Positions 1 to 7,714 of a DNA stretch of 64,000 bases are shown one piece after another (within the stretch, counting starts at the first letter, position 1; every line of letters starts with the position of its first letter). Source of the DNA: Serratia ureilytica. Lineage in GTDB: Bacteria > Pseudomonadota > Gammaproteobacteria > Enterobacterales > Enterobacteriaceae. The stretch spans positions 186,001-250,000 of the forward strand of contig NZ_JABXOF010000001.1 of NCBI RefSeq assembly GCF_013375155.1, given 5' to 3'. The position numbers and the translations under genes were made by a program. A model generated the notes under the pieces. That model saw nothing but the letters and a program-made list of their open reading frames with translations. It was not told the origin of the DNA and searched no databases.

Positions 1-837
1 GGCACCTCGGGTTCCGGCAAGTCCACGACGTTAAAAATGATCAACCGCCTGATCGAACACGATCGGGGCAAGATTCTCTTTGCCGGCGAAGAGATCCAGT
101 CGTTTAAACCGCAGGATCTGCGGCGGCGCATGGGCTATGCGATCCAATCGATCGGCCTGTTTCCACATTGGACGGTGGAGGAGAACATCGGCACCGTGCC
201 GCAGCTGCTAAAATGGCCGCGCGCGCGCATTCGCGATCGGGTTACCGAGTTGCTGGAGCTGCTGCACCTGGAACCGGATCTGTTTCGCCGTCGCTACCCG
301 CACCAGCTTTCCGGCGGGCAGCAGCAGCGGGTCGGAGTGGCGCGCGCGCTCGCCGCCGATCCCGAGGTGTTGTTGATGGACGAACCGTTCGGCGCGTTGG
401 ATCCGGTCACCCGCGCGGCGCTGCAGGCGGAGATCGCCCGCATTCATCAGATCTCGGGCCGCACCATTGTGCTGGTGACGCACGACATCGACGAGGCGTT
501 GAGCCTGGCGGATCGCCTGGTGCTGCTCGATCAGGGGCGGGTGGTGCAACAGGGCACGCCGCTGGCGCTGCTGACCGCGCCGGCCAACGACTTCGTGCGG
601 GATTTCTTCGGGCGCAGCGATCGCGGCATCAAGCTGCTGTCGCTGGGGACGGTGGCGGAGCGGGTGCAGCCCGGTGTCGCCGGGGGCGAACCGATCGCCG
701 CCGCCATGAGCCTGCGCGAGGCGCTGTCGGTGTTCGTGGCGCGCGGCAGCGACTGCCTGCCGGTGGTGGATGAACGGGGCGAAGCGTTGGGGGTTCTGCA
801 CTTCCACGATCTGATCGCCGGGCAGGCGCTGTCATGA
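1..837 (+). CDS. yehX: YehX-type osmoprotectant ABC transporter ATPase (5' partial)
   Basis: ATP-binding subunit of a glycine-betaine/osmoprotectant-type importer at the inner membrane. The frame is open from base 1, so the N-terminus (about 35 residues) lies outside the window; the first visible residues are the Walker A loop GTSGSGKST. The signature LSGGQQQR and the Walker B segment ending LLMDEP are present, followed by the H-loop VLVTHD. The C-terminus has a CBS-like stretch ending FHDLI. The sequence follows E. coli YehX closely from memory. It overlaps yehW by 4 bases (ATGA), so the two are translationally coupled. The second permease and the binding protein (yehY, yehZ) would be upstream, outside the window. 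Confidence 0.9.
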   Translation, partial: GTSGSGKSTTLKMINRLIEHDRGKILFAGEEIQSFKPQDLRRRMGYAIQSIGLFPHWTVEENIGTVPQLLKWPRARIRDRVTELLELLHLEPDLFRRRYPHQLSGGQQQRVGVARALAADPEVLLMDEPFGALDPVTRAALQAEIARIHQISGRTIVLVTHDIDEALSLADRLVLLDQGRVVQQGTPLALLTAPANDFVRDFFGRSDRGIKLLSLGTVAERVQPGVAGGEPIAAAMSLREALSVFVARGSDCLPVVDERGEALGVLHFHDLIAGQALS

Positions 838-1607
838 GCGGGCGTCTCTGGCGCCTGCTGCGCGATCCGCTGCCCTGGACGCTGGCGCTGCTGTTGGCGC
901 TGGTGTTCGGCATGGATCATCTGCGCGGTCTGTTTGCCGCCTGGTTCCCCGATCTGGACCGGCCCATTTATCAGCAGGACAGCTTTATCGCGCTGGTGGG
1001 GGCGCACCTGTCGCTGGTGGCGATCTCCAGCCTGATTGCGGTGGCTCTCGGCGTGGCGGCGGGCGTCGCCGTGACCCGACGCGGCGGCCGGGAGTTTCGT
1101 TCGCTGCTGGAAACGGTGGTGGCGGTGGGGCAGACCTTCCCGCCGGTGGCGGTGTTGGCGGTGGCGGTGCCGGTGATGGGCTTCAGCGAGCAGCCGGCGA
1201 TCATCGCGCTGGTGCTGTACGGCTTGCTGCCGATCCTGCAGGGCACGCTGGCGGGCATCGAATCGGTGCCGCCCGCCACGCGCGAGATCGCCCGCGGCGT
1301 GGGGATGAGCGCCTGGCAAATACTGTGGCGGGTTGAACTGCCGCTGGCGGCGCCGGTGATTGTCGCCGGGATCCGCACGTCGGTGATCATCAACATCGGC
1401 ACGGCGGCCATCGCTTCCACCGTCGGTACCAAAACGCTCGGTTCGCCGATCATCATCGGCCTGACCGGGTTTAACACCGCCTATGTGATCCAGGGCGCGG
1501 CGGTTGTGGCGTTGTTGGCTATTATCACCGATATGCTGTTCGAACGTTGGGTGCGTTATCTCACCGCCTGGCGTCAGCAGACGCTGGCGGCCACTCCGGC
1601 GGGGTAA
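834..1607 (+). CDS. yehW: YehW-type osmoprotectant ABC transporter permease
   Basis: Inner-membrane permease of the same importer as the upstream ATPase, 257 residues, the usual length for this BPD_transp_1 family. Several hydrophobic helices are visible, starting with one near residues 15-35. The EAA-type loop falls in the segment around [15 protein letters not shown], which contacts the ATPase. The ATG start overlaps the stop of the preceding gene. The protein resembles E. coli YehW, including the [12 protein letters not shown] segment. The operon continues into a PhnD-like gene 7-10 bases downstream. Confidence 0.9.
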   Translation: MSGRLWRLLRDPLPWTLALLLALVFGMDHLRGLFAAWFPDLDRPIYQQDSFIALVGAHLSLVAISSLIAVALGVAAGVAVTRRGGREFRSLLETVVAVGQTFPPVAVLAVAVPVMGFSEQPAIIALVLYGLLPILQGTLAGIESVPPATREIARGVGMSAWQILWRVELPLAAPVIVAGIRTSVIINIGTAAIASTVGTKTLGSPIIIGLTGFNTAYVIQGAAVVALLAIITDMLFERWVRYLTAWRQQTLAATPAG

Positions 1608-1614
1608 GGGGGAA

Positions 1615-2397
1615 ATGATGCAGGTGTCTCTACCGATGTACGGCGTTGGCCGGGAGCAGGCCGACGCTTTCTGGCAGGTCTTGCGCGGCAAGCTGCTGCG
1701 GCTGGGGCTGCCGGCGGCGCCGGAACGGCTCAGTTGGCCGGACGATTTGGCGCAGCATTGGCGGCGCGAGGATCTCTTGCTCAGCCAAACCTGTGGTTAT
1801 CCGTTGGTCAGCAGCCTGCCGCAGGTGCAGCTGATCGGAACCTATCATTATCGGGTGGAAGGGTGCGACGGGCCTAATTACCGCAGCTGGCTGGTGGTGC
1901 GCGCGGGCGACTCCGGCGAACGGCTGGCGGATTTTCGCGGCCGGACGGTGGCGTATAACAGCACCGATTCCCAGTCCGGCTACAACGGCTTGCGCGCGCT
2001 AATCGCGCCGCTGGCGCAGGACGGGAAATTCTTCGGTGCGGCTATCGCCTCCGGGGCGCATTATCAGTCGCTGAAACTGATCCGCAGCGGGCAGGCGGAT
2101 ATCGCCGCCATCGATTCCATCAGCATGGAACTGCTGCGCCGCGCGCAGCCGCAGGCGCTGGAGGGGCTGAAAATCATTGGCCGCACGGCGGCGGTGCCGG
2201 GTTTGCCGCTGATCACCGCAGCCGGCACGCCGCCGGAACAGGTGGACATCCTGCGCGCCGGCGCCCGAGCGATGCTGGATGAGGCGGTCAGCGACCGCCT
2301 GCTGATCGGCGATTTCAGCCTGGTGCCGCGCTCGGCTTACCAGATTATCACCGTGCTGGAGCAGCAGGCAGCCGCACAGGGCGTAACGGCGCTCTAG
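1615..2397 (+). CDS. PhnD-like periplasmic-binding-fold protein without signal peptide
   Basis: About 260 residues of the PhnD/phosphonate-type substrate-binding fold (PF12974-like): an early segment with LLLSQTCGYP, a central block with the FRGRTVAYN and DSQSGYN segments, and the DIAAIDSIS segment that normally lines the ligand cleft. Two ATGs (1615 and 1618) are possible; both follow a GGGGGAAA ribosome site just after the yehW stop. No signal peptide or lipobox is visible: the protein starts MMQVSLPMYG, straight into the first strand. It may therefore be cytoplasmic, acting as a ligand sensor rather than a transport receptor; this is inference. It is likely co-transcribed with yehXW. The ligand cannot be read from the sequence. 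Confidence 0.78.
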   Translation: MMQVSLPMYGVGREQADAFWQVLRGKLLRLGLPAAPERLSWPDDLAQHWRREDLLLSQTCGYPLVSSLPQVQLIGTYHYRVEGCDGPNYRSWLVVRAGDSGERLADFRGRTVAYNSTDSQSGYNGLRALIAPLAQDGKFFGAAIASGAHYQSLKLIRSGQADIAAIDSISMELLRRAQPQALEGLKIIGRTAAVPGLPLITAAGTPPEQVDILRAGARAMLDEAVSDRLLIGDFSLVPRSAYQIITVLEQQAAAQGVTAL

Positions 2398-2403
2398 CCG
2401 TCG

Positions 2404-3123
2404 TTACAGCAGGCCGCCGCCGTCGATGTCGATCACGCTGCCGGTGACGAAACCGTTCTCCATCGCCAGCAGGTAACCCGCCGCGACGTCGGCCGCCTGG
2501 CCGATCCGGCCGACAGGCAGACTGACGCTCACGCGCTCGAACAGCGCCTGACGCTGCGCGGCGCCCATGCCGCCGTAGGCTTCGGTGGCGGTGATGCCGG
2601 GGCTGACCACGTTCACCCGCCGCGGCGCCAGTTCCTTCGCCAGCTGTTTACCGACCGCTTCCAGCGCGGCGTTGATGCCGGTTTTGATCAACTGACCGCC
2701 GAGGTATTTGCGCGACAGCTGGCCGGAGGTCAGGGTGATGGAGCCCTGCGGCGCCAGCGTCGGTAGCGCGGCCTGCACCGCGCGCAAGCTGCCCCAGAAT
2801 TTGACGTTGAAGTCGGCCTGCGCCTGCTCAAAAGCAGTCTCCGCCAGCGGTTTCGCCTGCACCAGCGGCCCGGCGGTGATCACCAGATGGTCGAAAGCGC
2901 CGACGGCGGCAAACAGCGCATGCAGCGACGCTTCATCGGTCAGATCGGCCTGCATCAGATGCAGCGCGTCGTTTTTCTCCCCGGCGTGGGGAAGGCGGCG
3001 CGAAGCCAGCACCACTTCAGCGCCGCGCGCCGCCGCTGCGTAGGCCACCGCGGCGCCAATGCCGCTGGTGCCGCCCAGGATCACCAGCTTTTGTCGTTTC
3101 AGGGGGGAGTCAGGAATTGTCAT
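2404..3123 (-). CDS. SDR family oxidoreductase
   Basis: Classical short-chain dehydrogenase/reductase, 239 residues. The N-terminus carries the Rossmann motif GGTSGIGAA, which binds NAD(P). A serine in TLTSGQLSRKYLGG is where the catalytic Ser is expected, and the Tyr-x-x-x-Lys motif is degenerate (YLGGQ instead of YxxxK), so catalytic activity is uncertain. The C-terminus ends in the usual substrate and cofactor loop (SPGITATEAYGG) and IDIDGGGLL. The start was placed at 3123 because AAAGAGG sits just upstream; a longer reading to 3189 has no such site. It is convergent with the PhnD-like gene. The substrate is unknown. Confidence 0.85.
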   Translation of the reverse strand: MTIPDSPLKRQKLVILGGTSGIGAAVAYAAAARGAEVVLASRRLPHAGEKNDALHLMQADLTDEASLHALFAAVGAFDHLVITAGPLVQAKPLAETAFEQAQADFNVKFWGSLRAVQAALPTLAPQGSITLTSGQLSRKYLGGQLIKTGINAALEAVGKQLAKELAPRRVNVVSPGITATEAYGGMGAAQRQALFERVSVSLPVGRIGQAADVAAGYLLAMENGFVTGSVIDIDGGGLL

Positions 3124-3229
3124 GTTAAGGCCTCTTTTTAGGTAAGTTTCAACGGGATCTATCTTTCCTGATTGAAAATCACCTAACAATCGGCCTTGCT
3201 GACAAACTCTTATTAATATTTTTTAAAGA

Positions 3230-3610
3230 TCATGCGGCGCTAAAGCGGGCGTTTAGCTTCTGATCCACGATGATTTCGAAATCGGTAAACAGCGCTCGGG
3301 GTTTCACTGAACGCCCCTGTTTTTCCAGTGCCACCAGGCCGTGCCCGCTCAGCGTTTTCAGCGTGGTGGACAGATTGCTGACCTGGCGCCCCGACAGTTC
3401 GGCCAACTGGCTGATGGTCTCGGGGCGGGCAGTGTCGATCAGACGCAGCAGGGCAATATTCTCGTTGCTGAGCACCTGGGCCAGCGCAATCATTGACGTA
3501 AACCACACTTTGGGCTCACGTTCCTGTGGCTGATATTCCCCTTTTGCGATCGCCAGTGTGCGCTTGCGAATCAGTTCTTCAGGCATCACGCCAATCAGTG
3601 CTTTCATCAT
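3230..3610 (-). CDS. MarR-like HTH antitoxin (TumA/HVO_A0114 type)
   Basis: A 126-residue winged-helix protein. The recognition part reads TISQLAELSGRQVSNLSTTLKTLSG, followed by a wing (GLVALEKQGRSVKPRAL). This architecture belongs to the HVO_A0114 / putative DNA-binding family that is paired with TumE (DUF6516) toxins. It lies 34 bases downstream of the toxin-like gene on the same strand, so it should be co-transcribed with it. The start was set at 3610, where GAGGTT precedes two consecutive ATGs (3610 and 3607). As an antitoxin it would neutralise the toxin and probably repress the pair from the palindrome upstream of the toxin gene. Function is inferred from family and context. Confidence 0.75.
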   Translation of the reverse strand: MMKALIGVMPEELIRKRTLAIAKGEYQPQEREPKVWFTSMIALAQVLSNENIALLRLIDTARPETISQLAELSGRQVSNLSTTLKTLSGHGLVALEKQGRSVKPRALFTDFEIIVDQKLNARFSAA

Positions 3611-3644
3611 CAACCTCGGTTTTCTCTCTTGCGTATGACTTCGT

Positions 3645-3974
3645 CTATCCGGGTAAAAAATCTTCCACCAACTGATAGGCGGAATGAAACTCGTAGGGTG
3701 AGCCTTTGTCCGTCGGGGAGTCATGTTGGTGATCGTAAACGACGCGGCCCGAAAATTTACCTTTGCGGGGTGTTTTAATGGTATGCGCGTTGTCTATGCC
3801 AAAAACCCGGGTATTGTGGTTATCATGCAAGGTCAAATTGTAACGGATGCCGTGAGGGATAAAGGCCGTTTGGGTCACGGTCCAAGCCTCGATTTTCCAC
3901 CAATAGCCATCCTCACGATTGACCCGCGTGCCATGCAGGCTAAGGATGTAGTCCAGTCCGTTGTGTTCATCCAT
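3645..3974 (-). CDS. TumE-like toxin (DUF6516 family)
   Basis: A 109-residue protein starting MDEHNGLDYILSLHG and containing YWWKIEAW in the first third, features I associate with the DUF6516 / TumE toxin family. No signal peptide or membrane segment is visible. It is the first gene of a two-gene operon, with the HTH antitoxin second, the toxin-first order usual for this family. Upstream lies a perfect 7-bp inverted repeat (3993-4009) suitable for autoregulation. Codon use is less GC-rich than the neighbours, suggesting acquisition by transfer. The molecular activity of the family is not evident from the sequence. The family assignment is from memory. Confidence 0.65.
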   Translation of the reverse strand: MDEHNGLDYILSLHGTRVNREDGYWWKIEAWTVTQTAFIPHGIRYNLTLHDNHNTRVFGIDNAHTIKTPRKGKFSGRVVYDHQHDSPTDKGSPYEFHSAYQLVEDFLPG

Positions 3975-3992
3975 TGATCAAAGCTCCATTTA

Positions 3993-4009
3993 TTATGATC
4001 TAATCATAA
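3993..4009. promoter_or_regulatory. Palindromic operator candidate for the toxin-antitoxin pair
   Basis: TTATGAT and ATCATAA form a perfect 7-bp inverted repeat around a CTA centre, 19 bases upstream of the toxin start. Position and symmetry fit a site for the HTH antitoxin. The LysR gene starting at 4073 runs in the opposite direction, so the site could affect both promoters. Binding is inferred. Confidence 0.5.
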
Positions 4010-4072
4010 CAATTGGGCGTTTTATCGTCAATCCGATACGCCGTGAATCCGGCTCTCTAAGAAGGGAAATAC

Positions 4073-4984
4073 ATGACCTCATTTGTCGATCTCGAGGTGT
4101 TTGTCCGCACGGTGGACGGCGGTAGTTTTTCCGCCGCGGCGCGCGCGCTGGATATGACGCCGGCGGCGGCCAGCATTGCGGTGAAAAGGCTGGAGCAGCA
4201 GTTGGGCGCGCGGCTGCTGGTGCGCTCCACCCGCAGCCTGAGGTTAACGGAGGAGGGGGCTCGCTATCTCGACAGCGCGCGCCTGGCGCTGGGCGCGTTA
4301 GCCGAAGGAGAGCAGGCGATCCGCGAGAAGCATCAGGGGCTGTCCGGGGTGCTGCAGATTTCCGCGCCGTCGGATTTTGGCCGCAATTTGCTGCTCTGCT
4401 GGCTGGATGAGTTCCGCCTGCAGCATCCGCATATTCAGCTGCAGCTTCTGATCAACGATCGGCAGGCCGACCTGTTCCGCGAACCGGTGGACGTGGCATT
4501 GCGCTTCGGGCCGCTGGCCGACTCTTCGCTGGTGGCGCTGCCGATCTTGCCGCAGCATCGGCGGTTGATCTGCGCCAGCCCGGATTACCTGCGGCGTCAC
4601 GGCGCGCCGCAAACGCCGGCCGATCTGGTTCGGCACAGCATTCTGGTGTATCAGCCCAGCGGCAAACGGCAGGTAGAATGGCGGCTGTGGCGCGGTGAGG
4701 AGGGGGTCGAAGTGCCACTGAACGGCAGCTATTTTACCGATGACGGCGAGGTGGCGCGGCGCTGGGCGCTGGCGGGGCACGGCGTGGTGCGCAAGTCGGC
4801 GATCGACGTGGCGGCCGACATTCACGCCGGGCGGCTGGTGCAACTGTTGCCGGAATGGCGCAGCGACGCGGTGCCGATCAATCTGGTCTGCCCGCATCGT
4901 TCGCAGGTGTCGGAACGCGTCAGGCAGCTGCAGCGCTTTTTACAGCAGCGCTGCCAGCGTTGGATGGACGATCACTTGGCCTGA
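4073..4984 (+). CDS. LysR family transcriptional regulator
   Basis: LysR-type regulator of 303 residues. The N-terminal winged helix (about residues 1-60) reads VDLEVFVRTVDGGSFSAAARALDMTPAAASIAVKRLEQQLGARLLVRSTR, with the substrate domain following from about residue 90. The segment LRFGPLADSSLVALPIL and the C-terminal block ending HRSQVSERVRQLQRFLQQR are typical of the CrgA/DsdC-like subgroup that usually acts on aromatic or toxic compound responses. The start ATG follows GAAGGGAA. It is divergent from the toxin-antitoxin pair and has no obvious adjacent target. The effector is unknown. Confidence 0.9.
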   Translation: MTSFVDLEVFVRTVDGGSFSAAARALDMTPAAASIAVKRLEQQLGARLLVRSTRSLRLTEEGARYLDSARLALGALAEGEQAIREKHQGLSGVLQISAPSDFGRNLLLCWLDEFRLQHPHIQLQLLINDRQADLFREPVDVALRFGPLADSSLVALPILPQHRRLICASPDYLRRHGAPQTPADLVRHSILVYQPSGKRQVEWRLWRGEEGVEVPLNGSYFTDDGEVARRWALAGHGVVRKSAIDVAADIHAGRLVQLLPEWRSDAVPINLVCPHRSQVSERVRQLQRFLQQRCQRWMDDHLA

Positions 4985-5148
4985 AGGGTTTCGGTTTGCG
5001 CCGGCGTGGCGGCGGTATCCCCGGAAGGCGCGCTTTCTTCGTGCGGGGTGGTGGAACGGGTGTAGATGTTCAGCCCGGCGAGGAATACGCCGCCCAGAGA
5101 ACCGAAGGCGCACAGGGCGATGACGATGACGAACGCTTTTTTCAGCAT
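4972..5148 (-). CDS. Small single-pass membrane protein, 58 aa
   Basis: A short gene read on the minus strand. It begins MLKKAFVIVIALCAFGSLGG, a positively charged start followed by one hydrophobic helix (about residues 5-25), then a polar tail rich in Thr, Pro, Ala and Glu. The layout fits a small inner-membrane protein or an uncleaved signal anchor. Its 3' end overlaps the LysR stop by 13 bases (convergent). Upstream there is no strong ribosome site (only AAATTATTCCT), so the start is moderately uncertain. The codon pattern and the clean membrane topology argue for a real gene. I do not recognise the family. Confidence 0.5.
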   Translation of the reverse strand: MLKKAFVIVIALCAFGSLGGVFLAGLNIYTRSTTPHEESAPSGDTAATPAQTETLQAK

Positions 5149-5251
5149 AGGAATAATTTCGCAGGTTGCTTGGAACAGCGGGAATTATAGCCCCTTCGCC
5201 GGGTGAAACAAGAATCGTTTTTAACGGCGGCCCGCAGACCGCCCTTTGTGA

Positions 5252-6175
5252 TCACCGCCGTTCGCAGTCGATGGCCTGTACGTTGGCCGGGCGGGCGAAC
5301 AGGTATTTTCCCAGCGTCACCAGCACCACCGCCGCCACGATGATCACCAGCGCCAGCCACTCGCGCGGCGCCAGCGATTCGCCGGCAAAACCGATGCCGA
5401 GCAGCACCGCCACCACCGGGTTGACGTAGGCGTAGCTGGTGGCGACCGCCGGGCGCACGTTCTTCAACAAGAACATATAGGCGCTGATCGCCAGCATCGA
5501 ACCGAAGACGATCAGATAGCCCAGCGCCAGAAAGCCGCCGGTGCTCGGCATCTGAACGAGGCGCTCGCCGCTCAGCTGGCTGGCTGCCAATAACACCACG
5601 CCGGCGACCAGCATCTCCGCCGCGCCGGCCATCGGCCCGGCCGGCAGCGAGATGCGCGATCCCAACACCGATCCGAAGGCCCAGCTGGCCGACGCCAGCA
5701 AAATCAGCAGCGCGCCGGTCGGATTGCCCACCAGGTTGTTGCCGGTATTAAGCAGCACGATGCCCACCAACCCGAGCGCGATGCCGGCCCATTCCAGCTT
5801 GGTGTTGCGCATGCCCCACAGCAGGCTGAAGCAGAGGGTGAACAGCGGCACCGTCGCTACCATCACCGCCGCGATGCCGGACGGCACGTGTTGGTGTTCC
5901 GCCACCGTCACCAGGCCGTTGCCCACCGCCAGCAGCAGAATGCCGATGGCGCCGGCGGCCAGCCATTGCTTCGGCGTCGGCAGCGCGTGGCCGCGCCAGG
6001 CCAGGAAACTGAACAGTACGATGCCGGCTATCAGAAAGCGAATCCCGGCCATCATCAGCGGCGGCCACTGTTCGACGCCCAGACGAATGACGAAATAGGT
6101 GGAACCCCAAACGATATATAACGTGAACAACGCCCCGATCAACGGCAGGACGCTACGGCTTTGTTGGCTAAGCAT
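5252..6175 (-). CDS. yedA: EamA-family drug/metabolite exporter YedA
   Basis: Inner-membrane transporter of 307 residues with ten predicted helices arranged as two EamA repeats (about 10-145 and 155-295). It matches E. coli YedA closely from memory: YIVWGSTYFVIRLGVE near the N-terminus, VTVAEHQHVPSGIAAVMVA in the middle, and ATSYAYVNPVVAVLLG with VVLVTLGKYLF at the C-terminus. YedA is an exporter of the DMT superfamily whose natural substrate is not settled. It stands alone in its direction, with a 75-base gap to the small membrane-protein gene on one side and DUF2878 beyond the other. Confidence 0.92.
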   Translation of the reverse strand: MLSQQSRSVLPLIGALFTLYIVWGSTYFVIRLGVEQWPPLMMAGIRFLIAGIVLFSFLAWRGHALPTPKQWLAAGAIGILLLAVGNGLVTVAEHQHVPSGIAAVMVATVPLFTLCFSLLWGMRNTKLEWAGIALGLVGIVLLNTGNNLVGNPTGALLILLASASWAFGSVLGSRISLPAGPMAGAAEMLVAGVVLLAASQLSGERLVQMPSTGGFLALGYLIVFGSMLAISAYMFLLKNVRPAVATSYAYVNPVVAVLLGIGFAGESLAPREWLALVIIVAAVVLVTLGKYLFARPANVQAIDCERR

Positions 6176-6283
6176 AGGATTGTATTTTGCGGGAATGATT
6201 ATTATTAGAACGCTCAGTAAACCCGATCGGGCAACCGATAAGCAATGGCCTGCGGCATTATTTTTCCGGCGGCCGAAAGCCGT

Positions 6284-6778
6284 TCAATGGCCTTGCTGTT
6301 TCCACTGCCGCCAACTGACGGCCGGCAGATAAATCGACCAGCCGATGGCCAGCAGCAGCAGCATGAACTCCGGCGGCACGCCGGGCAGCAGGGCGTCCAG
6401 TTTCCAGGACACGGCGTAGGCGAAGGGGCCGAGGGCGGCGCCCAATACCGCCAGCGGCCAGGGCGCCGCTCTGACCACGTCCAACAGCCAATACCACCAG
6501 CAGCCGAAGCCGATCCACAGCGCGATGGTCCAGAGCGGCAGGCCGTGTTGCCCGCTGTAATGCAGCACGCCGCTGTAGCTCCACAGACCATCCATGCCGA
6601 TGCCGCCCAAGGCGGCCAGGGCGGCGCCCTTGCGGCGGGCGGCGGGGGTAAAGATCAGCGCCAGCGCCGCACCGGCCAGCAGTATGCCGTTGAGCCGATC
6701 GCGAGTCAGCAGCGCCAGCAGCCAGCAGACGCCCAGCCCCAGCGTCGCCAGCCAGAATCCGGCATGCGGCTTCTTCAT
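6284..6778 (-). CDS. DUF2878 family membrane protein
   Basis: A 164-residue hydrophobic protein with about five or six helices, for example GFWLATLGLGVCWLLALLT near the N-terminus and FMLLLLAIGWSIYLPAVSW near the C-terminus. The aromatic-rich segment GFGCWWYWLLDVV in the middle and the short loops fit the DUF2878 family (PF11086). No biochemical role is known to me. It is a single gene on the minus strand, separated by about 100 bases from yedA and by about 180 from the next gene. Start chosen at ATG 6778. Confidence 0.75.
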   Translation of the reverse strand: MKKPHAGFWLATLGLGVCWLLALLTRDRLNGILLAGAALALIFTPAARRKGAALAALGGIGMDGLWSYSGVLHYSGQHGLPLWTIALWIGFGCWWYWLLDVVRAAPWPLAVLGAALGPFAYAVSWKLDALLPGVPPEFMLLLLAIGWSIYLPAVSWRQWKQQGH

Positions 6779-6957
6779 CGTTCAACTCCCGTGGGGTTAC
6801 TCTGCCGCCGCGCGCGCAGCGCGCCGACGGAGGTGTCAGAACGGGCGTGGGGCCCGTTGTTTGCCTGAATATTCGATAATTCAACCTTAGAAGGGAAGGT
6901 GCGGGGTGCACAAGCAGAATAATCTGTACCGGTTGAAAACGCGGGCAAAAACCGGTG

Positions 6958-7611
6958 TTACAAGAGAGAAATCCGGTAGGCGCAGCGGCGAGAGCCGGCC
7001 AGAATGTGTTCGGCGCGCTCCACCTGCGCCTGCAGCACTTCGGTGAAGATGCTCAGCTCAGCGCGGCAGAAGCCCTGGCAGACGGTGGCGGCGGCGCAGA
7101 TCGGGCAGTGGTTTTCCACCAGCAGATAGGCGCCGTCTTCCTCCTGACGCCATTCGGCCATATACCCTTCGCGGCAGCGGATCTCGGTGAGACGCGCCAC
7201 GCGTTCGCGCAGATCGGTGGCGCCGATCATCGCCTGCTTGTAGTTGATGCGGTTTTCCTGCTCACGGGTCTCGATCAGCAGGTCGATCGCCTGTTCACCC
7301 AGCTTGTCACGCACGGTGCGCAGCAGCTGCACCGTCAGATCCGCATGGGTGTCCGGAAAGCGTGCGTTACCGGCGGCAGTCAAATGCCACAGCTGCACCG
7401 GGCGGCCCACGCCGCGCGTTTCCGCGATCGCTTCGACCAGCCCCTCTTTCGCCAGCTTGACGAACTGCTGGCGGGCCGCTTCACCGGTGGTGCCGAGCAC
7501 TTTTCCTGCGTCTGAGGCTTGCTGCGGGCCGCGGGTCTTCAATAGCGTCAGCAAACGGTCACTGACCGATTGTGCGGTGCTGCCGCCATTTTCCAAGTTT
7601 ATTCTTGACAT
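6958..7611 (-). CDS. SufR-like HTH regulator with a C-terminal cysteine cluster
   Basis: A 217-residue transcription factor. The N-terminal HTH (about 15-85) reads ASDAGKVLGTTGEAARQQFVKLAKEGLVEAIAE, then a wing with GVGRPVQLW. The C-terminal half holds Cys at 146, 169, 172, 178, 182 and 210. The spacing C169-x12-C182 and the closing block VERAEHILAG..RRCAYRI resemble SufR-type iron-sulfur repressors. The next cysteine expected after 13 residues is Gln196 here, so if a cluster is bound its ligands must differ. It is divergent from the MFS gene at 7715 across a 103-base gap with palindromes, so it probably controls that pump and itself. Redox or metal sensing is inferred. Confidence 0.78.
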   Translation of the reverse strand: MSRINLENGGSTAQSVSDRLLTLLKTRGPQQASDAGKVLGTTGEAARQQFVKLAKEGLVEAIAETRGVGRPVQLWHLTAAGNARFPDTHADLTVQLLRTVRDKLGEQAIDLLIETREQENRINYKQAMIGATDLRERVARLTEIRCREGYMAEWRQEEDGAYLLVENHCPICAAATVCQGFCRAELSIFTEVLQAQVERAEHILAGSRRCAYRISLL

Positions 7612-7651
7612 ATTTCTCCGCCTCGCCCTAACTTATTCCAAGATAACTCTT

Positions 7652-7663
7652 GTTAAATTTAAC
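7652..7663. promoter_or_regulatory. Palindrome between SufR-like regulator and MFS gene
   Basis: GTTAAATTTAAC is a perfect 12-bp palindrome centred in the divergent promoter region. It is preceded by TAACTCTTGTTA, another inverted repeat that shares its first arm, so two overlapping sites are possible. It is a candidate operator for the divergent regulator; binding is inferred. Confidence 0.4.
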
Positions 7664-7714
7664 GCAATCTCATGACCAACTCAATGCCATTCCTCTGAAA
7701 ACAGGACAACAACC

